A program made the translations under genes and the position numbers. From the NCBI GenBank assembly GCA_963995505.1, contig OZ023195.1, positions 5,662,109 to 5,726,108 of the forward strand: a stretch of DNA of 64,000 bases, in the 5' to 3' direction. Source of the stretch: Hypericum androsaemum. Its lineage: Eukaryota > Streptophyta > Magnoliopsida > Malpighiales > Hypericaceae. Positions 23,154 through 34,987 of this stretch are shown here, piece by piece (the stretch's first letter is position 1; each line of letters starts with the position of its first letter). The notes beneath the pieces are model-generated. The model worked only from the letters and a program-made list of their open reading frames with translations. It had not been told where the DNA came from and did no database searches.

Positions 23154-23656
23154 CAGTAAAACTTATGTAAAGTGATCTCCTCTAAAATGATAACCTCTCT
23201 AAACTGATAAAAAGTCTCGGTCTCGAGTCGGGACCAGTGTTAAAATTTAATAACCCCTCTATCGTAATAACTAATACTTTTTCGAAAAAACGTGGTGCTA
23301 AATTTCGGTCCCAATTTTCGCGTGAAGTAATATTTATGAATAAATACATATATTTTTACTATTTTACGAATACAAAAATGATTGTTAGACACCACTTTGT
23401 GCTAAATGGTTGATCGTGGTTTTGATGTAAGAAAATATTTCATTTGATTATAACACTTGGATAACGTTATAAATCGAGATTTTATATTTTTTGTATATAA
23501 ACAAAGTAATTTTTTGGTATTTACATATTTATTATTCAAAAACTCAATTTTAATTTTTTCGGAGTAAAAAAAAGTAAACCTCTCTTATCTAATAACCTCT
23601 CTAAAATGATATTTTTCTCCAGTCCCTTCAATATCATTTTAGAGGGATTTTAATAT
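23154..23656. mobile_element. Emigrant-like MITE, copy 2
   Basis: Direct-oriented relative of the element at 22373. Shared blocks include TGTTAAAATTTAATAACCCC and TCTATCGTAATAA. The left end CAGTAAAA is intact after TA; the right end has decayed (TTTTAATATA), so that boundary is approximate. Confidence 0.65.
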
Positions 23657-24106
23657 ATATACCTACAAAATTGTAATTAACCTCATAAAAAATTTGACTA
23701 CCCAAGATCTGATTCTTCGATATAAAAATTAGTTTGATCCCAGTTTGACTTATGTTATCACTGTCCCAGTTGCCTTTGCGACTCCTCCTTGGTTAAGTGA
23801 ACCCATCAATATTAACACCAAAAAAAGTGAACCCACCAAAACAATTAGCGAAGACGAGTCTTCGAGGGGCAATTGCGGGTCAAAATTCCGCAACTAAGTA
23901 CACGAGACCATGCACTTGCAGTTCAGTGCAATTACAAAATAGTGTAGTAAGCCCATAGCATGCTACCGGCGATAACCATTTTCACAAACTTCCGGTCGCC
24001 GGAAAACTTAACAAATTGTACAATAACTAGCAAGAGGGGCGATAGCTCACACATTAAATAGCTCTTCATGTCGTTGGCCACGACATACTAGTTCTTCGTT
24101 CTCCTT
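23657..24106. other. Spacer and 3' flank of AMP deaminase
   Basis: No coding signal; the last few hundred bases are probably AMP deaminase 3' UTR. Confidence 0.5.
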
Positions 24107-27100
24107 TCAGACTTCAATTTCTTCTGGAAACATGGCTCTTCCGGAATATACATACTGCATCTCTTCCTTCCATGTCTGCAAAACATATAGTAATGATTGA
24201 TGTCCTAGAGACCACATTAAGGCTTGATTTAGTAGCATGTTAATAGTCGAAAGCTTACCTCGTGTCGGAAGGCAATCCTGATATTTGGCACGTTCGTTTT
24301 GTGAATGTCATTCCCATCTGGCCCTCTTATGAAATATCTGCTGCCCAGCCAGTGCGACTGCAAGAAGAAACGTAGAAGTATTCGGGTTCAATTAGGCATT
24401 TTCTTTGCCTTTCTTTTGTGCTTTTCTGGTTTAATATTTCACTAAATGAGTTAGGTATTGTTCTAATATTTCACTAAATGAGTTTAGTACTAGCCGATGC
24501 CGAGGTATCACTCCACATTATTCCCTAAAGTGCCGGTTCACACTCGCAACAAATTAGAACTTGGGATGGATTATTGATTCAAATAAACAAATTCCCAGAG
24601 GTGAATTAGAATCAAGATTTAACGTTCTAGCATATCCTTTTTTCAATCTCGTGCCCGTACCTTTGCCAAATGGGAAAAGCCAGATTGGTAAACAGAATTT
24701 TTTGCGATCTCGCATAGGTCACAGGCACTGAGCTTCCAAACCTGCAAGCAAAATAAAATCTTTAACTGGTGACTTGGGGATCCAGAGAATTCAATGAGCA
24801 CAAGAATTCAGACCTTTGCGGCAACACTGTACTCTTCAACCAATGCCTCTTTAGTTAAATGGATTTGCAAAGGATCATCACTTGACAGGGAAACATTCAT
24901 GCCACGCTGGAAGAAAATGAGAAATGGGTTCCGATGATAGTCCAGGAAGAGAATATTATTGCTCAATGGAGACATGGCCAGTCCAACCTGAACGAAAATG
25001 TATCATCGAATTACAGTTGATCAAGATGAGAGCATCTGAATTTATAAAATATGTGACAGCAAAGACAAGACTCCATGGCTCTTAAGATTCCTTATTCGAA
25101 CATTGAAGAGATCAAATGAAAAGCACTTCAAGGAAAAACATACTACACACATGCAGTTTCATCGAGTGATATAGCGACTCTGGAAGTGAAAGTGAAACAT
25201 TCCTGCTAGTTAATAGGAAGTCACTTCCACAGACGCAATTAATCATATACTATATGGCAGTAGCATAGCTGGTATTACTTATTGAAGAAGTCAACTTGAA
25301 CAAATATTTAGTTACAACAATGCATCTGTATCAATAGAGCACAAAGTCTGTTTAATGCAAACCTGAGCGAGATAATAAAGGTATTGCAGAACAGGAGATT
25401 TCCGCAAATTGATTCCATGAGATATGTTATGGCACAGGAGGAAAGCTGCAGCTAAATGGTCAATATCACCAGCCTGCAAAGGTAATGAACAGCAGCAGCT
25501 CAGCATGAAGAATGAAGACATCCGAAAGGTAGACTGCTAGATGAATGGTCATACCTCTCCGCAGTGTGGTCGCAACTTTATAGTTTGCATTCCCTTTGAT
25601 TCACGTAGCTGCAGTGGCAGGCAACTTATGAGTATAGGTCAGGATGAGCAACGCCAACATCATGGGGAACAACAGAACACGACTAAATGCATCTATACCT
25701 AAAGAATAATTTGGTTCATTGCTTTTGCATCACCACAAAGAAACAGCAACGGGGATGACAATTTCCTCCAGTAACGATCAATGCTCTCTTTTATGAGTCA
25801 GCAGGCAAGTACTTGAAATTCATTTAATTTTCTTTTGGGAAAAATAGTAATTGCTCCACAAGAATCAATTTTGTCAAACTTTGAGATTTACCATAGGCCA
25901 TACTATTAGAATACCCCAAAAAAAATTGGTGACCATTGGGCAGAACAAACCATCAAACCTCATCGAGAGACTATCACTTTGAGCTTCAACAATAACATTC
26001 AAAGCACTCAGCACGGATGCAAGCTCATCAGTTCACATGGTGCTAAAAATAACAATCGCTTGCTGACCTTGTTAAGAGTGTATAGGTTTGCATAGCAGTA
26101 ATACGCATAATAGGAGTAGGCTGGGTTGAACTCATTGGTCCACTCAGCTGGCTTTGGCATGTGCTTAGTAGGACGCCTTTCAGGTTTACTTTCATCATCG
26201 ACAAGATCAAACCCAACAACCTGCACCAAGAAAAAAATGGAGTTATCCTCGTTTCGCCTATTGTTGATTCATTTAAATCATGCAGCTGCAACTCTGCCAT
26301 GCCAAACCACAAAATTCCGACGTAAATGTCAAACATCGCTGTATTATGGACTCAGAGTTGAAGCATATGAAAGCTGCTAGTGGCATCTGTTATCTTAAAA
26401 GCATGTGGATCGGTTTACAACAAGTGGAATTTTCGAAACTATTACCTGCGTTAGGAATAAATGTAGTTGAGGATGAGAGTTTGGATCAACTGTGACTTCA
26501 AACAGTGGAAGGAAGACATTGTCAAGAATATTCTGAAAGGATTTGACTATTCCCATTTGTTTGTACACATTGTACAGCCGAGGTAACTGCGTCATTCAGC
26601 CATAAATCATCAGAAGAAAGGATAAGTAGCAGTTCAGAGCCACAACCATAAGTAAGGACTAGCAGCATGAAATGACTTTATACTGCAGTTTAGCATAAAC
26701 TTCATTAGTTTGATGAAAAGTGAAAAGAGAATGCATGCTAGTACAGTTATCAAATGTGATAGCAGAGGCAAAGAGCATGACCTGAATCAACCAAACAGCA
26801 TTCTCACTGTGAATCGAGTTGTTGATGAACCAACTTGCCAGCTGGTCCCATTCACTCTGTTTCCTACCATATATGGAGATCCGGTACTCGGCCAACTGAG
26901 TTGCAGAAAGAATGATGTTGATGTCAAGAAAAATGTACGAAAAATGTCTAAGCCGGTCATACCAATATCCCTTTAGAGCTTCCTTTACCAAGACCACGAT
27001 GGACCAAGATAGGAGAAAACAGAAAGTAGAAATGCTTAATACAGCAGCAGATAGCATAATTACTTGGCCATGCATACACAATGAACATCAATTATTGAGA

Positions 27101-30100
27101 ACAGCATCGCTAGTGGAGAAAAAAATGCTGAATGAAAGAGGCCGTTAAAGGGTTAAATCTAGCGAGAAAAGAAACCTGGTATTTGCTGGCTTCTAAATCT
27201 GATAAAACTTCCTTAGTGACTTCTCCTAAGAAACGTCCTGCAATCATTCACACATGTCTTCATCAACTCTCACATATTTGCTTAAATGGAATTTAAAACT
27301 GATAACATATTCACTTAAATTCTACATCTAGCTCGAAAAGCACCAAAAGGACACAATTCCTTGACATTGCAGAGAAGAAGGCATTCACGAGCTAGTCTAA
27401 GGTTCCAACAGAAGCCATGGTAACAGAGGGACGCCAAGGTGAGCAAGAGATTGCTTGCTTAATCACAAGCATTCTAATGTAGAAATTATCAGTCTATGCA
27501 AGACCTGTCACTCACCTTGGATTAAATTGTCTTGCTTCAAGAATATCTCTCTTAATCTGCTTTGTCCACAAGGATTATATTTAAGATTGAACTTGTCGAA
27601 TCGATGAAAAGTACTTTTATCAGCATGAACGTCCAGCAAATCAACATTCAAATCATGCCTGATGCAAAATTAAAAAAAATAAGAAAGAAGAAAAATATGT
27701 CCATTCAAGAGGGTAAGCAAGAAGGCAAATGAGATTACCCAGTCAAGTCTAAACTCTCAAAAACCTCCTTCAAGGTCATGTATTTTCCATCTCTGAATAT
27801 CACAACCTGCATATTTAGTAAAAGGCAATTACAAAAGTGATTGCTGATTATGTTTATGGAAGAACAAATGCAAACAAATGGCAAAGCAGATGCAAGCTGA
27901 ACCAGATATGGATAATACCTCATCAGGTTCTTTTCTAAGCTTTGACTTGATAAAACGAACAAGATGCTTTTGGTTCATGCAAGCAGAATGATGAATATGA
28001 GTATCAACTTTCCTTATGTTGTAAAAATCACGGTGGGGAGCGCTCTTCTGAGCCAAAAATTCTCTATCTGCATTTAACAACAGATGAAGGCGGAATTTCT
28101 GTAGAATGTTAAGTCAGATATAAGTTACAAGCTCAGGCCAGGCATACAAAAAATGAATAAAGACAAACTTTGTCCAGAGTACCTCCTCGAGAAATCGAAG
28201 CCTGTTCAAACATGAAGTGTTCACATTTCCAACGGACATGATTTTCAGGATACGATGCATGTCAGTGAAAAAGGTTGTGGCATCAACAACGGGATAAAGT
28301 TCCACATCATCTGAATGAAAAGTCAGGAAGATTCTTGATCATTAACGTCATACAAAAAGGGAGATATCAAGATGTTAAAATGCACAAGCAACCAAAGAAA
28401 AAACACTATTATGTAATCCGCTAAACATCCTCATCTTTTAAAAGGTTTTTGACGTAGAAGAGGTAATATCTCTTAATGTTATGTTTTTCTTTCCACGTTC
28501 TCTCTTAGAACACAACTGTTATCACAACACAATGTCAGTTCGTGTTTCTACACCTGGTTGTCCAATTATGGACAGCCAGATAATCCCCTAACTTGTTGAT
28601 GACTGATAAGGTTAGATACTTATAATTCGTTCATAAGTGACACTGACAGAAGAGGAAATGTAAGAGTTCTTCGGCTCATTGACTTAACCCAAGCAAAGCA
28701 CCAATTCTTCCAACTTACCATTTTCGTTAGCATATACATGCACAACTCCATCTTCCATCTTAAAGTGATGCTGCAAAAGTATTCACAAAAGAAAATCAGG
28801 AATCAAAGTTGGAGTAGATGAAGCACAGAAAATTTTACTTTATTATACAGGAACCCTGACAATGGGAAGCTAAATTCACTTACCGAAGTTGCTAGAACAG
28901 GTTTAAATTCATACGGATCTGACTTCAATCCAAGTGTGCTGGATTGTGCAGCAGAATCATTCATCCAAGGAGAAACTTCTTCTCGATAAAGATAAGAATT
29001 TCGCAAATCCAAGCATTCACAAAGCATCTTTCTAACTTCTGCCTCTTCTACGCTCGTGGCCTCTGAAAGAATTGGGTTTGTAAGGGATCAGTTGTCTCAC
29101 AAAATGTAAGGGAGAAAAGATTCCCCCAAACAAAAGCTGAAAGTAAATACAGCTGAAGACTACCGTGAGCTGATGTCCCCAAGGGTAAAATGGTAGGAAA
29201 ACCATGATCACTCCCCTTGTGGTGCGGTGAACCCATATCTACCCTTCGCTTGCTGTGTGAATGAACATCAGCAATTACTTCGCGTTCGGTAGATTCTGCA
29301 TTCTGGTTGAGAGCTCCACTTTCGATCTCACCTCTATGTAGCAGATCCGCATAACTTTGAACCCTTGCATCAACATCCTGCATTTCGTCAACAACATTGA
29401 ATCAGTCCAAAATGCCATCCATCAGTTCTACAAAAAGATCGGGGGAAAGCCAAACGTACATTTGAATGTCCAGCAGACGGGTCGAAGTCCCCGTAATCAA
29501 TCTCATCATCGACACCCATCTCTATCTCTTCCTCGTCGGAGTCATTCCCGCCACCAGAAGACCTAGGTGTCCCTATTCTCCCAAACGAAGCTAGCCTGGG
29601 GATCGAACTCGAGTACTTCACCGACTTCACCTCCCCTAACAATTGAACAAGAAAAAACCACACGGATGGCTAAGCAAGAGCAGTTATATCGCAATATCAT
29701 TCCTCTTCTCTAAGCAAAAGCAGTTACCATCGGCGGGGCCCATGCGGAGAGGAGGGAGCCCCACGGGGATGAGCCTGTTCGCCTCGTCCTCCTCCTCGAA
29801 CCAGTCGTTCGCGAGAACCGCGTTCGGCACCGAGCACGAGACGCGGTACCCCTGGCTGGACGACCGGTCGTCCACCGACTCCTCCTCCTCGGCTTCCTCT
29901 CCGGCGTCATCCTGCGCCTCCTCGGCCTCGGAGAGAACTCCGCGATGGCTGCGGGGACGGCGGCGGATCTCGATGAGCCGGTCGAGGACCTGGTCGACGG
30001 TGCGCTTGTGGATGTAGAAGGCGGAGATGGCCATGAACGAGGCGCCGACCAGCGCCGCCATCGCTATGTGCAGCGACGACGTCGTCGCCTTTGACATGCC

Positions 30101-30118
30101 CGAGGACGAGGAGTCCAT
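24107..30118 (-). CDS. AMPD: AMP deaminase (embryonic factor 1 type)
   Basis: It converts AMP to IMP and ammonia in adenylate balance; the Arabidopsis homologue FAC1 is essential in embryos. Nineteen exons on the minus strand: 30118-29728, 29635-29460, 29377-29164, 29062-28884, 28770-28719, 28310-28183, 28098-27919, 27806-27739, 27658-27516, 27237-27176, 26895-26782, 26586-26446, 26220-26068, 25608-25555, 25473-25363, 24987-24814, 24741-24661, 24357-24259, 24175-24107. All phases close, giving 862 aa (FAC1 about 839). Residues 16-34 form a membrane anchor, followed by an acidic, Ser-rich region. The catalytic half holds the metal ligands in VDTHIHH (His414, His416), RPHCGE (His682) and [11 protein letters not shown] (755-765). 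The first in-frame ATG, at 30118, is used. Confidence 0.95.
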
Positions 30119-30531
30119 TAGTACGCCCGAGGAGCGTGGGGCCCGCAGCGCGCTCGTTTTCAAGCTTTTTGACAAGTTTCCGTACAACGGGGAGTTTGGT
30201 TTCTTTCCCGTGCTAGAGAGAAAGGGGTGGACTGGAGTGGGGGGAGGGGGGGGGAAGCGGAAGTGGGAATGACGTATTTTGCGCGTGGGCTTGGGCTTCG
30301 GATCAATTGGGCCTATCTTAAATGGGCCTCAAAACCAATTAGTATTGGACCTGTCCTTACCAGGCCCGTGTTAACTCCCGTAATGGAGCCCCGACCAAAC
30401 TTTCGGCAACTGCATATATTACTACACTTCTTTCACTTTATATGTCGCTATAATTTTGAAAATAAACATTGAAATGTCCTTCAGAAGTAAATAAATAAAC
30501 TCGCAACAAGACATTTTTAAAGTCATCTAAG
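30119..30531. other. AMP deaminase 5' region
   Basis: Presumed promoter and 5' UTR for the minus-strand gene. It is GC-rich to about 30300, then AT-rich. No other gene. Confidence 0.5.
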
Positions 30532-30540
30532 AAATTTAGA

Positions 30541-31461
30541 GTGTGCGATTGTGGGGATTGGTCGGCCGGGTTTGGGCTTGGAACCTGAGATGGAGAAGAT
30601 CATTTCGGGTTTATGAAGAGGAAATGTTGTCAAACCTCTTGGACATTTTAAACGAAGCCCGCTTGGTTCAGGACAAAGAGGGCGCACTATGCTGGAAATG
30701 GGACGACAAGGGCTACACGACAAAATCATGGAGACGACATGTCAAAGAGATTGATTTCGTGCCTTCTCCTTTAATTGTTGAGCTTCGCAAAGTATGGACA
30801 TGTTTGATTCCTTTGAAAATTGAATGTTTCATGTGGCAGGCAATTCAAGGAAAAATCTAGACAAGAGATGTGATGATTCAAATGAGGAGAATTCAGGCTT
30901 GGGAAGCACTCTGCCCCTTTTGTCTTGATCGCGATGAAACAACGACTCATCTTTTGCTTCTATGTCCCTTCTCAAGAGCTGTTTGGGATTATTTTGTGAA
31001 TCGATTAGTATTGTTTGTGCGGGTTTTTTTCAATGGAGACGGCCCTCTCTAATTGGTGTGGTTTGACGAGGGACGGTATGATCGAGAAGGTGTGGTATAC
31101 ATTGTTTGGTGCAATCACTTGGAGCATTTGGAATCACCATAACAAAGTAATTTTTGAGAAAAATAATGTGATCGCGAGCTTCTCCAACATTCTATCTACT
31201 TCTGAACCCGCAAATGGCTTCTTTGGTGGCGTACCCTTAAGGACATTGGCAATCAGGATTTGGAGCTCTTTTGAGACTCTCTTAGAGTTCGATAGTTTAT
31301 TTTTGGTTGCTTGTTTTGGCCCCTGGCTGTTTTGGGTTTGAGTTTTAGGTTAGGACTTTGTAATTAGCGAGGTTGTTTCGCTATTAGTTTTTTCTTGTTC
31401 GTGTAATTTTTCGTCTTGTTTTTCATTAATAAAGCGAATTTACTTATAACAAAAATCTAAA
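30541..31461 (+). mobile_element. 5'-truncated L1-type LINE (3' end only)
   Basis: The conceptual protein is the C-terminal zinc-binding domain of plant LINE reverse transcriptase (zf-RVT): VWTCLIPLKIECFMWQA, CPFCLDRDETTTHLLLLC, then WSIWNHHNKVIFEKN. It is broken by a stop at 30858 and a frameshift between about 31010 and 31050. AAATTTAGA flanks both sides (30532-30540 and 31462-31470), a likely target duplication. The end has CATTAATAAA and a short A-rich tail. Confidence 0.85.
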
Positions 31462-31470
31462 AAATTTAGA

Positions 31471-31720
31471 CCGGAATTTTCAATTCCAACTTTAAGGACA
31501 TCTAAGAAATCAAAGTAAAGGCGTTCCTTTTTAGATATTCAAGCCAGAGTTCTTCAGCGATTATTTAGATATCCATCGAACTTATTAATTTAAGTTTGAG
31601 TTAGATATAATTTTTAAAAAGTGGTAAAATTCTTCTGGATTTTTTTACCACCACTATGCTCATGGCTCGAAATTGAGATCTTGATGGCATATGTGATATA
31701 ACCATATCGCAAAAGTTTTA
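31471..31720. other. Spacer between LINE stub and Mutator-like element
   Basis: AT-rich, nothing recognised. Confidence 0.5.
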
Positions 31721-31729
31721 TTTATAATA

Positions 31730-32651
31730 GGGAAAAGTCCACTTTCGTACCCTGTGGTATCGACCAAAATCACTTTAGTACCCTGTGGTAAAAAACCGAT
31801 CAATCGAGTCATACTTATTCCAATTAACATCAAAAAGGGCCTCGGGCAGCTGCCCGGAGCTGCCCGAACCTACCCGAGCGTTGCCCGGGCCACGTGGTCA
31901 GCCACGTCACCAATTTTGATGACGTGGCGTCACGTCACCAATTCTCCTCCTCCTCCGATTTTCCTCCTCCTCCTCCTCCTCCTCCTCCTCCGCCTCCTCC
32001 TCCTCCGCGTTCCTCCTCCTCCCCTCCTCCTCCTCCTCCTCCTCCTCCTCCTCCTCCTCCCCGCGTTCCTCCTCCTCCTCCTCCTCCCCGCGTTCCTCCT
32101 CCTCCTCCGCGTTCCTCCTCCTCCCCGCGTTCCTCCTCCTCCTCCTCCGCGTTCCTCCTCCTCCTCCTCCTCCCCTCCTCCTCCTCCTCCGCGTCCTCCT
32201 CCTCCCCGCATCCTCCTCCTCCCCGCATCCTCCTCCTCCTCGCGTCCTCCTCCCCGCGTCCCCCTCCTCCTCCCCGCGTCCCCCTCCTCCCCCGCGTTCC
32301 CCTCCTCCTCTCCTCCTCCTCCCCCGCGTCCCCCTCCTCCTCTCCTCCTCCTCCCCGCGTCCCCCTCCTCCTCTCCTCCTCCTCCCCGCGTCCTCCTCCC
32401 CCTCCTCCTCCTCCTCCTCCCCGTCTCCTCCTCCTCCTCTTGGTGACGTGGCGCCACGTCATCAAAATTGGTGATGTGGCTGACCACGTGGCCCGGGCAG
32501 TGCTCGGGTAGGTTCGGGCAGCTCCGGGCAGCTGCCCGAGGCTCTTTTTGATGTTAATTGGAATAAGTATGACTCGATTGATCGGTTTTTTACCACAGGG
32601 TACTAAAGTGATTTTGGTCGATACCACAGGGTACGAAAGTGGACTTTTCCC
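31730..32651. mobile_element. Mutator-like MITE with 212-bp inverted repeats around a TCC/GGA array
   Basis: The arms 31730-31941 and 32440-32651 are near-perfect inverted copies (about six differences by eye). The outer ends are GGGAAAAGTCCAC and its complement. A perfect 9-bp duplication, TTTATAATA, flanks the element (31721-31729 and 32652-32660). The centre is an almost pure pyrimidine array of CTC units with CCCGCG interruptions. There is no transposase. Long frames on both strands here (Pro/Ser-rich, Gly/Glu/Arg-rich) come only from the array. Confidence 0.92.
31942..32439. repeat. (CTC)n / (GAG)n array
   Basis: About 500 bases of CTC repeats broken by CCCGCG and CCGCGTT units at irregular spacing. 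The strands are homopyrimidine and homopurine, so triplex (H-DNA) formation and polymerase slippage are likely. Confidence 0.95.
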
Positions 32652-32660
32652 TTTATAATA

Positions 32661-33312
32661 TGGTAACGGTCGTTGCAGTGTATCGGTTGGGTTAGTCCTA
32701 AATACGTGCACTAAGATCATGCAGTTTCTCTTGAGTGATGTCGGGTATAGATTATCTTGTATGCATAAAATTAGATATCGATGGGACAGAATGCCCGATT
32801 CATTGAATTTGATTCGTCTGGACTTAATGTGCAAATCAAAATTAATTGCGGTACACCTGCCAGTTAAATTATTCACTATTCTTCCTTATTTGTGTATGAT
32901 ACATAGTAATCAGAGCATTTAATGACATTTTTACTTCAACATTTATAAACATATTAGCGTGGTCCACATTGTGCTGTACAGCTTTCGTATCGTAGCCTAA
33001 AAAAAATATCATCGGTGCCTAATATTTCGAGCTCATACCCTAACTATAGGTATAAACATAATTGTATTTTAGTAATTTGTAGTTCGATATATAATGTGAT
33101 TTCGTTGTTATTTGACGATCGAATTTTCTAACACATTTTTTGGTGAATTTTTTATAGGTAAAAAATTTATATTTAGAGTGAAATTCTTTTGCACTAAGTA
33201 CGTAGTACAGCCTCAGTAGAAACTCGGTTGCAGTAAAATTTAATAGAAAAAAAATCATAACTAGAAAAAGAGCACTCAAGAATACTACTAAAATATAATT
33301 CCACATCTGCAC
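32661..33312. other. Intergenic, no gene seen
   Basis: AT-rich host spacer into which the copia element inserted. Confidence 0.5.
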
Positions 33313-33317
33313 ACAAG

Positions 33318-34531
33318 TGTTGGAGAATTGGTTTATTAACCAAGGAAGAGATGGCCCAATACAAGTGAGTGTATTGGGCTTTGGCCCAAATATTTAATTA
33401 GAGGGAGAATCTTAATTAAATATAATAACTAAGTAATTAGTGGGCAACTTTGAGCTAATTTATTTGAAGGTCACACCAATTGGTTTTGGGTGTTTGTGAG
33501 ATCAATACGAAGCTTGTTGATAGAGCTTCGTAACGATATATAACACTTGCGAAAATCCAATTCTCTGGGTGAATGAAAATTGGCTTTAAAGTGGTATGGT
33601 TGTTATTAAAATAAGCACAATCCCACATTGGTTAGCGCACCATGCTGAGACAAGTTTATAAGGGATTAGAAGTCTAGCATGGGTAAACTGGTGGAGAAGG
33701 GAGAGGCTTCTCGCGCCGTCCGTCTGGCTCGGCACGCACGCACGCGCGCGCGCCCCGCCCCGCCCCGGACCGGGCCGGGCCCGGGTACGGGTGCGGGTTG
33801 CGGGGGTTTGGGGGAATTGTTCCAGGTTCCAGGGCCTTATCTTTTTAGAACTGGGTCGGACCTGTTGAAGCGATTCTGGGCTCTAAGTCTGTTGGGCTTA
33901 AGCTTGGACAAGCCCATCTTCTGGATCCTTCTTCTCCTTCCAGAAAGTGTCTCTTTGAATTCAAAACGTGGGATTTGAATTCAGAGGTAACAGCCAATAT
34001 AAATGAGGGGTAATCATGGCTCTTGTAACAGCAAAGTTATGAGGGGTATTCATGGCTGCCATTGATTTCGGATTTGGAGGTAGGAGGTCCTTGGCTACCT
34101 ATAAAAGGAGCCCTCCTCCCTCATTCCAAATCATCCCAGCTCTCACTCTTCCTTGAGCTCTCTACTTCTCCCTCTATAGCATAGCATTTTCTCACTCTCA
34201 TTGTGTCGGAGTTCTAAGGCTGCGAAAAGTTCGAAAGGTGTACGAAAGTGCTTCCTTTTATACACGAGGTTGGGCGTTGTACCTTGGGAGCTCTCTTACC
34301 CACGGAGGCCTGAAGCATATAGGCGGGTAATAAGAGTTTAAGGGCACACGGCTTGCTGTGGCCTCGTCCAGGATTGCATCCGAAAATCACCACCTTGAAG
34401 TAGACGGTATTCACATTTAGTTCGAAGTGTGATCGTGAGCATTCTCTAAACTCCTCTCTTTTATTTGGCTTATAGCTTACATACGATTATATGCTTTATA
34501 TATTCGTAATTTACTAATATTTATTCCAACA
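33318..34531 (+). repeat. 5' LTR
   Basis: 1214 bp. It includes a CG-rich tract at about 33736-33800 and a TATAAAAGG box near 34101 with a likely transcription start downstream. The short frame at 33679 (MGKLVEKGEASRAVR) recurs in both LTRs and looks like chance. Confidence 0.93.
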
Positions 34532-34987
34532 ATCTTAAACTCTTATTGAGTTGTATTAGTAAATTGGTTTATTAATCGTATATATATAATCGCTTGTAGT
34601 CGCTATTGGCGTTAACTTGCTTTTGTGCAAATCTTACATCCGCTTGCCTCTGTAAGGAATAACTGGAAAAGAATAAATTGATTAAACAATTTATCGCTTG
34701 CTGCCGTTGGGAAAATTGGATTTGGAAAAGTTTTATTAAGGCATGGATGAATTTAAAGAATACTTTTTAACTTCTGTGCTCACTTGTTACATGTAACCGT
34801 TGCACCATTACGTGAGTTTATCACTGCTCGTACAATTAATTTATTGAATACAGGTTTCAAGATTGTTGCAAGTATTTATCTACTGCGAGCACTACATCGA
34901 AAAAATATTTAGATATATTTTCCCGTGTCTATTTAAATAGTGCTCAATTCCAATACTTACCAAAGGTTATTTGGTGATCTATAGATC

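Noticed and set aside
31754..32511. Long frames of Pro/Ser-rich protein (+) and Gly/Glu/Arg-rich protein (-)
   Set aside because: They are made only by the CTC/GAG array in all frames; there is no start context, domain or splice support.
33679..33978. 99-aa frame starting MGKLVEKGEAS in both LTRs
   Set aside because: Lies inside the LTR, crosses the CG tract and differs in length between copies; no domain.
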